This document shows positions 59,238 through 64,000 of a stretch of 64,000 nucleotides of DNA, piece by piece (positions within the stretch are counted from its first letter, which is position 1; each line of letters starts with the position of its first letter). The notes beneath the pieces are model-generated. The model saw only the letters and a program-made list of their open reading frames with translations, ran no database searches and was not told the DNA's origin. The DNA comes from JACDAE01 sp963717195. GTDB lineage: Bacteria; Chloroflexota; Ktedonobacteria; Ktedonobacterales; Ktedonobacteraceae. Location: contig CAVQVR010000011.1 of NCBI GenBank assembly GCA_963717195.1, positions 202,378 to 266,377 of the forward strand, in the 5' to 3' direction. Made by a program: the position numbers and the translations under genes.

Positions 59238-61757
59238 TCATCCAGCAGACCCTAGGCCCTGGTTGCTCCCGGATATTTCCTGCTCTGGGACAGCTACGTT
59301 TTCCTCCACCACAGGCAGCGCTGCAGCAACACTTACCAAATCCTCCAATGGTTGGTCCTTTACCAGACCCGCTTCAGAAGCAGAACCCTCATCCCGGCAA
59401 ACACCATTCTCGCAAATTAGAACCCTCGTCTTGCCATCGAGGCCAAATTCCTTCAGAAGCTCATTCCTCTCTCTCAACCATGTACTACTGCTGTCCAGTC
59501 GAGCAAACGTGCCCAGGCCACCTCTCGGTGCCTTTTCAAACTCCTTGATCTTCATGTTTCCATTCTCGTCTTTCTCATCTCCTTGCGAAACTACTACGCC
59601 TTTCAAGCCTAGATGGCCAGCCACGATAGAAGGCATGAATGATGCGAAGAGCCACGGGTATTGGAGAATCTCGGATTCAAAACCTGCAACTGTCTGCTTG
59701 GCTTTGGTTGCATAGGAGTCGTCATTCAGGAGGTTAGATAGCCGGTACAGGTTTGATGCTGAAGTGCCGTTCGTGGATGGCTCGCTGGTGTCCATTCCGT
59801 CTTTAAGCCGGAGGATCACATGTGGAGCAGAGGAGTGTGTGGAGAAGAAAGCACCGGAACCGTCGGAATCGTAGAAGTGAGAAATTTGAGATTCTGGGGA
59901 GGTTTGTTAGACAGATGGTGCTACAACAATATCAGGATGCTTACTTTGGAGATCGTCTGCCCAGTGAAGCCAATTATCATCGAAAGTTGCCTCGTATAAA
60001 TCGATCAAGCCCTCGACAAGGAACGCATAATCATCCGCAAAGCCCTTTGTTTCTCCTCTTCCTTCTCTCCATATCCGGTACAGCATATGCGTTGATTCGT
60101 CATAGAGATTCTCCTTGATGAAAGTTGCCGCCTTCGTAGCAGCACCAAGATATTCTTCAGACTTGACGGGGTCGAATCCTTTGATGACGGCACCGGTCCT
60201 AGCTAAAGCACCAATTGCAATACCATTCCAGCTGACAACAATCTTATCATCCAAGCCAGGCCGCACCCTTTCCTTCTCTCTGTGAGCTCTTAATGCCGAC
60301 TTCCCCTCTTTGATGATCCGAACTACTTCCTCTTCTTTCATGCCGAAAGTGCTGGCCAATGTGCTCGGCGCACTGACGATAGCCAAAACATTTTGATCAA
60401 TAAATTCATCGTGTGCATCATTCTCCGGAAGCACATTCCCATGCTCGCTGACATTGAAGAAGGCCGAGAGAATAGGTTCATTTTGTGTGCCAAGAACATT
60501 CTCAAATTCTCTCCTGGTCCATACGTAGAAGGCACCTTCTCTCTTCTCCGAGTCTCCTCTCCTGTAAAGACTGTCGGCATCTTCACTGGAATAAAAGCCT
60601 CCAGCTGGGTGCGCCAGAGTTGTAGTGAGATATGTTGCAACATCATACACGACTCCAAGCAACTCCGCATCCCGCGAGAGAAGAAACCCGTCCAGGTAAA
60701 CATGAAGCAGTTGTGCGTTGTCGTAGAGCATCTTCTCAAAATGCGGTAAGGACCAATCAGCAGTGACCGAGTATCTAGCGAAGCCGTTGCCAGTATGGTC
60801 ATGAATGCCCCCTCTAGCCATCTTCCGCAGCGTCGTAATAGCCATGTCCTGTGCTTTGTGGCAGTCTTCAGCGCCAACAACATCTACAACAACTGGAGGG
60901 TACTGGCCAAGGCGCAACAGGAAGGAGAGTTTTGAAGGTGTAGGAAATTTGGGTGCTGATCCGAACCCGCCATTTTTCTTGTCGAACGTCGAAGCAAAGT
61001 GTTGATTAGCTTCTTCAAGCAGCTCAATATCGAGTCCATCTGCACCTTCGCCTAATCTGCTGCCAAACGTGCCTTCTGCAGCAAAGTTCTTCAACTGTTG
61101 TAATATCTGCGCCGAGTCCCGGCGACATCGCTCTTCCTGCTCTTTCCAGACGGTGCTCAACTTATCCAATATACCCAAGAAGTCAACCTGATCTTCAAAG
61201 GGTGTAGTGTTGGTCGTAGGTCCCGGCCAATAAGTTCCGCCAAAGACAGGCTCTAGATCAGGAGTAACGAAAACATTCAGTGGCCAACCTCCAGATCCTG
61301 TTGTTGCTTGAACAAAATTCATGTAGATACGATCAATGTCAGGGCGCTCCTCCCTATCGATCTTGACAGGAATGAATGAATCGTTCAAGATTGCAGCAAC
61401 CTCCTCGTTCTCGAAAGATTCCCGTTCCATAACGTGGCACCCTGTCTCGTCAGCCTCGCGCCTCTAGGTTCTGGAAAGGGTCTTACAGTGACATGCACTA
61501 TAACCAATGCTCACAAATAGCAGTTTATTCTCCTTCCTTGCAAGGGCAATGGCATCATCGCCCCAAATTTGCCAAGCAACAGGGTTTGACGCGTGCGCTC
61601 GAACATAAGGGCTCTTGCTCTCGCTAGCCTTGTTCGACAAGACAACTTTCTCCTTCTTCTCTTCCGAGACGGGAGTTGAATTAGGAAAGACGTCCTTCAG
61701 AGCCTGCCCAAGACCTTGTTTCTCACCGTCCACCGCTCGAAGATGTGCTGCCATCAT
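59238..61757 (-). CDS. SPATA20/YyaL-like thioredoxin-domain protein, three exons
   Basis: Exons 61487-61757, 59945-61441 and 59238-59893 give about 807 aa. Splice 1 completes the redox motif CHWCHVMERESF; splice 2 joins to ISHFYDSDGSGAFFS. The N-terminal thioredoxin-like DUF255 domain reads NPVAWQIWGDDA ... REERPDIDRIYMNF ... GGWPLNVFVTPDLEPVFGGTYWP. It is followed by an (alpha/alpha)6-barrel (GGIHDHTGNGFARYSVTADW, HFEKMLYDNAQLL). The family is conserved from bacteria to animals, with no settled enzymatic role. Start is ATG 61757 or 61754; an upstream targeting exon is possible. Its first exon is copied in the inverted repeat at the window end. Confidence 0.88.
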
Positions 61758-62418
61758 GGCAATGCGGGGCCTTGCCCAGGTGCTCTGTCGGAGCTTATCA
61801 GATTAGTACCAGAGATAAGCCGTCCTGGGACTGTTGTCGCAAGTTATGAGGTATGTGAAAGATGTCGCGCCTCAGTCTGTTCCCCTTTGGACCCGCTGAT
61901 ATGTCCTCAGAGCTCTCGAAGCTTCTTCCAATATCTCCCTGCTAGCCTCGTGGTGGGGTTGATTTCTCCGGAGACTTGGAATCCCGCAACAACACTTGTA
62001 CTTGCGCTGACACTCTCTACCGCAAGGTATTTGACGATCCGCAGCTCGAAATCAAAGCTAAAAGACAGGTTGAGTTTGGAAAGTTTTCATTATCTTGTAA
62101 ATACAATGTCGTTATCGGAAATAGATGGCGCGCAAGTCAAACGAGGCTAGAAAAAGCGGGCTGACTAATCTTGCATCACTTTCATCAGCCTTATCATAAG
62201 AATGATTTCCTCAATTCGGGATAGAGTGATATAGTGTCGTATTTTCTACTGATATTGCATGAGGTCAGAATAACCCATCTAAGACTTCTTTCTTCCATTC
62301 TTAAACTTTATGCAGGCTCCAATTATGACAGCAACAAGCTTTCCGAATGTGGAAGAAATTCAAAAATTGTAAGATCAATGTAAGATTATATGTTACAGTC
62401 TTGGTATTTCTATCTCTA

Positions 62419-62639
62419 TCAATTAGAACTAGTACTAAAATAGTATCCATCCCAAAGATATAGATAATCATCTAGAACACCAGATATCAACGAAGGTAAT
62501 CTCTCCGAGGTCTTATGTAGAAATCCCTTGGTAACGTTTTCATAAAACACACTCTCATAGCCCACCAGCCCATTGCCCACCCTCTCTTAGCCCATTGCTC
62601 TCTTCAAGACTTGTCGTTCTCAGTCCATCTTTCCTCAAC
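62419..62639 (-). pseudogene. PEX16: PEX16 3' fragment in left arm
   Basis: Reverse copy of the PEX16 C-terminal coding region, from RKDGLRTTS to the stop. At 62,543-62,553 (CATAAAACACA) it differs from the right arm, where MRGAFYENV is intact, and the frame is lost here. It ends at 62,639, where the strand switch occurs, so no upstream exons follow. Confidence 0.75.
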
Positions 62640-62992
62640 CGGCGCAACTTGCTGAAATACTACATATCTTACAACCAGTCATCTATGCGGTAGCTATGTC
62701 TCGAAGCAAAGACAAGCGCAACTGGCAGCCTTGGTTACTGGGTCTCAGTCTCGAGTATGCGGCGAGGCAGTTGAGGAAAGATGGACTGAGAACGACAAGT
62801 CTTGAAAGAGAGCAATGGGCTAAGAGAGGGTGGGCAATGGGCTGGTGGGCTATGAGAGGCGCGTTTTATGAAAACGTTACCAAGGGATTTCTACATAAGA
62901 CCTCGGAGAGATTACCTTCGTTGATATCTGGTGTTCTAGATGATTATCTATATCTTTGGGATGGATACTATTTTAGTACTAGTTCTAATTGA
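62640..62992 (+). CDS. PEX16: Peroxin-16 (PEX16) C-terminal part
   Basis: Open frame from the spacer into the right arm: QPAQLAEILHILQPVIYAVAMS, NWQPWLLGLSLEYAARQL, AKRGWAMGWWAMRGAFYENV, DDYLYLWDGYYFSTSSN. This matches the conserved C-terminus of fungal PEX16, a peroxisomal membrane protein needed for import of other membrane proteins. About 117 residues are present; the N-terminal part is lost at the strand switch at 62,639/62,640. In the native genome PEX16 would lie upstream of, and in the same direction as, the SPATA20-like gene. Confidence 0.8.
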
Positions 62993-63651
62993 TAGAGATA
63001 GAAATACCAAGACTGTAACATATAATCTTACATTGATCTTACAATTTTTGAATTTCTTCCACATTCGGAAAGCTTGTTGCTGTCATAATTGGAGCCTGCA
63101 TAAAGTTTAAGAATGGAAGAAAGAAGTCTTAGATGGGTTATTCTGACCTCATGCAATATCAGTAGAAAATACGACACTATATCACTCTATCCCGAATTGA
63201 GGAAATCATTCTTATGATAAGGCTGATGAAAGTGATGCAAGATTAGTCAGCCCGCTTTTTCTAGCCTCGTTTGACTTGCGCGCCATCTATTTCCGATAAC
63301 GACATTGTATTTACAAGATAATGAAAACTTTCCAAACTCAACCTGTCTTTTAGCTTTGATTTCGAGCTGCGGATCGTCAAATACCTTGCGGTAGAGAGTG
63401 TAGCGCAAGTACAAGTGTTGTTGCGGATTCCAAGTCTCCGGAGAAATCAACCCCACCACGAGGCTAGCAGGGAGATATTGGAAGAAGCTTCGAGAGCTCT
63501 GAGGACATATCAGCGGGTCCAAAGGGGAACAGACTGAGGCGCGACATCTTTCACATACCTCATAACTTGCGACAACAGTCCCAGGACGGCTTATCTCTGG
63601 TATTAATCTGATAAGCTCCGACAGAGCACCTGGGCAAGGCCCCGCATTGCC

Positions 63652-64000
63652 ATGATGGCAGCACATCTTCGAGCGGTGGACGGTGAGAAACAAGGTCTTG
63701 GGCAGGCTCTGAAGGACGTCTTTCCTAATTCAACTCCCGTCTCGGAAGAGAAGAAGGAGAAAGTTGTCTTGTCGAACAAGGCTAGCGAGAGCAAGAGCCC
63801 TTATGTTCGAGCGCACGCGTCAAACCCTGTTGCTTGGCAAATTTGGGGCGATGATGCCATGCCCTGCAAGGAAGGAGAATAAACTGCTATTTGTGAGCAT
63901 TGGTTATAGTGCATGTCACTGTAGACCCTTTCCAGAACCTCGAGGCGCGAGGCTGACGAGACAGGGTGCCACGTTATGGAACGGAAATATTTCGAGAACA
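63652..64000 (+). pseudogene. Second, damaged copy of SPATA20-like exon 1
   Basis: Same protein start as at 61757 on the other strand (MMAAHLRAVDGEKQ ...). The frame breaks at DDAMPCKEGE because two T's are lost relative to the left arm. The intron donor GTAAGA is contracted to GTAGA. It runs off the window. Confidence 0.8.

Larger units (their letters stand above)
61409..64000. repeat. Large inverted repeat, arms >=1.23 kb, 130-bp spacer
   Basis: Left arm 61409-62639 and right arm 62770-64000 are reverse complements with few differences; paired positions sum to about 125,409. The arms contain the SPATA20-like exon 1, the intergenic region and the PEX16 3' end. The right arm runs to the window edge, so the true length is unknown. 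Several differences in the right arm are homopolymer contractions (see findings). Confidence 0.9.

Noticed and set aside
1..64000. CRISPR array or rRNA genes
   Set aside because: No regularly spaced direct repeats and no rRNA-like conserved stretches seen.

Overview
The window does not read as one natural replicon. Positions 1 to about 39,411 look like a mesophilic Chloroflexota genome of the Ktedonobacteria type: compact bacterial operons, Shine-Dalgarno sites, moderate GC, and a gene set (DUF6114-type proteins, type II Wadjet, ArsS pair, tetraether-synthase-like radical SAM protein) that fits soil Chloroflexota or Actinobacteria. Positions about 39,412-39,735 are a GC-rich, actinobacterial-looking scrap of an acyl-CoA dehydrogenase. 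From about 39,755 to the end the DNA is from a filamentous ascomycete: genes carry short GT-AG spliceosomal introns of roughly 44-80 bp and encode Rap1/Krev-1, a PQ-loop protein, a Whi3-like RNA-binding protein, PEX16 and a SPATA20-like protein, plus an intron-containing tRNA. I infer a chimeric assembly, not a natural junction.

Bacterial part, left to right. A truncated 3-hydroxybutyrate dehydrogenase, a LysM/SH3 protein, acetoacetyl-CoA synthetase and a TetR regulator (1-4.1 kb) suggest use of 3-hydroxybutyrate or acetoacetate. Two AT-rich paralogous multi-spanning membrane proteins flank a convergent MFS transporter (4.6-9.7 kb). A streptomycin-kinase-like protein precedes a four-gene type II Wadjet anti-plasmid cassette, jetABCD (11-20.4 kb). 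In that cassette jetC carries a one-base frameshift, and a decayed hisS fragment lies between jetC and jetD. A small palindromic element flanked by a direct repeat follows jetD. Then come a strong promoter with a palindromic operator and three DUF6114/DUF6230-like envelope genes (20.7-22.8 kb), and an opposing electron-transfer operon (FMN-binding protein, ApbE flavin transferase, RnfD-FNR fusion). DUF983, an unusually long SecA and a HAMP-like membrane protein follow. The glyoxylate shunt (aceA, aceB) fits the C2/C4 metabolism at the left end. The bacterial part closes with an ArsS arsenosugar pair, a PIG-V-like mannosyltransferase and a radical SAM gene cut by the junction.

Fungal part. Gene density is low. 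Exon structures were reconstructed by eye for RAP1 (nine exons), the PQ-loop gene (six), an FAD oxidoreductase (two), an SDR (four) and the SPATA20-like gene (three). The last 2.6 kb is a large inverted repeat with a 130-bp spacer. It copies the start of the SPATA20-like gene and the 3' end of PEX16. Several homopolymer contractions in its right arm suggest a fold-back read at a contig end.

Most interesting. (i) A non-autonomous element with two copies (20.5 and 33.2 kb), each flanked by a 10-11 bp direct repeat, sharing architecture while the stems differ in sequence. (ii) The disrupted type II Wadjet locus. (iii) A second possible element or structured RNA upstream of aceA. (iv) The DUF6114/DUF6230 module whose two secreted-type proteins end in the same short tail.
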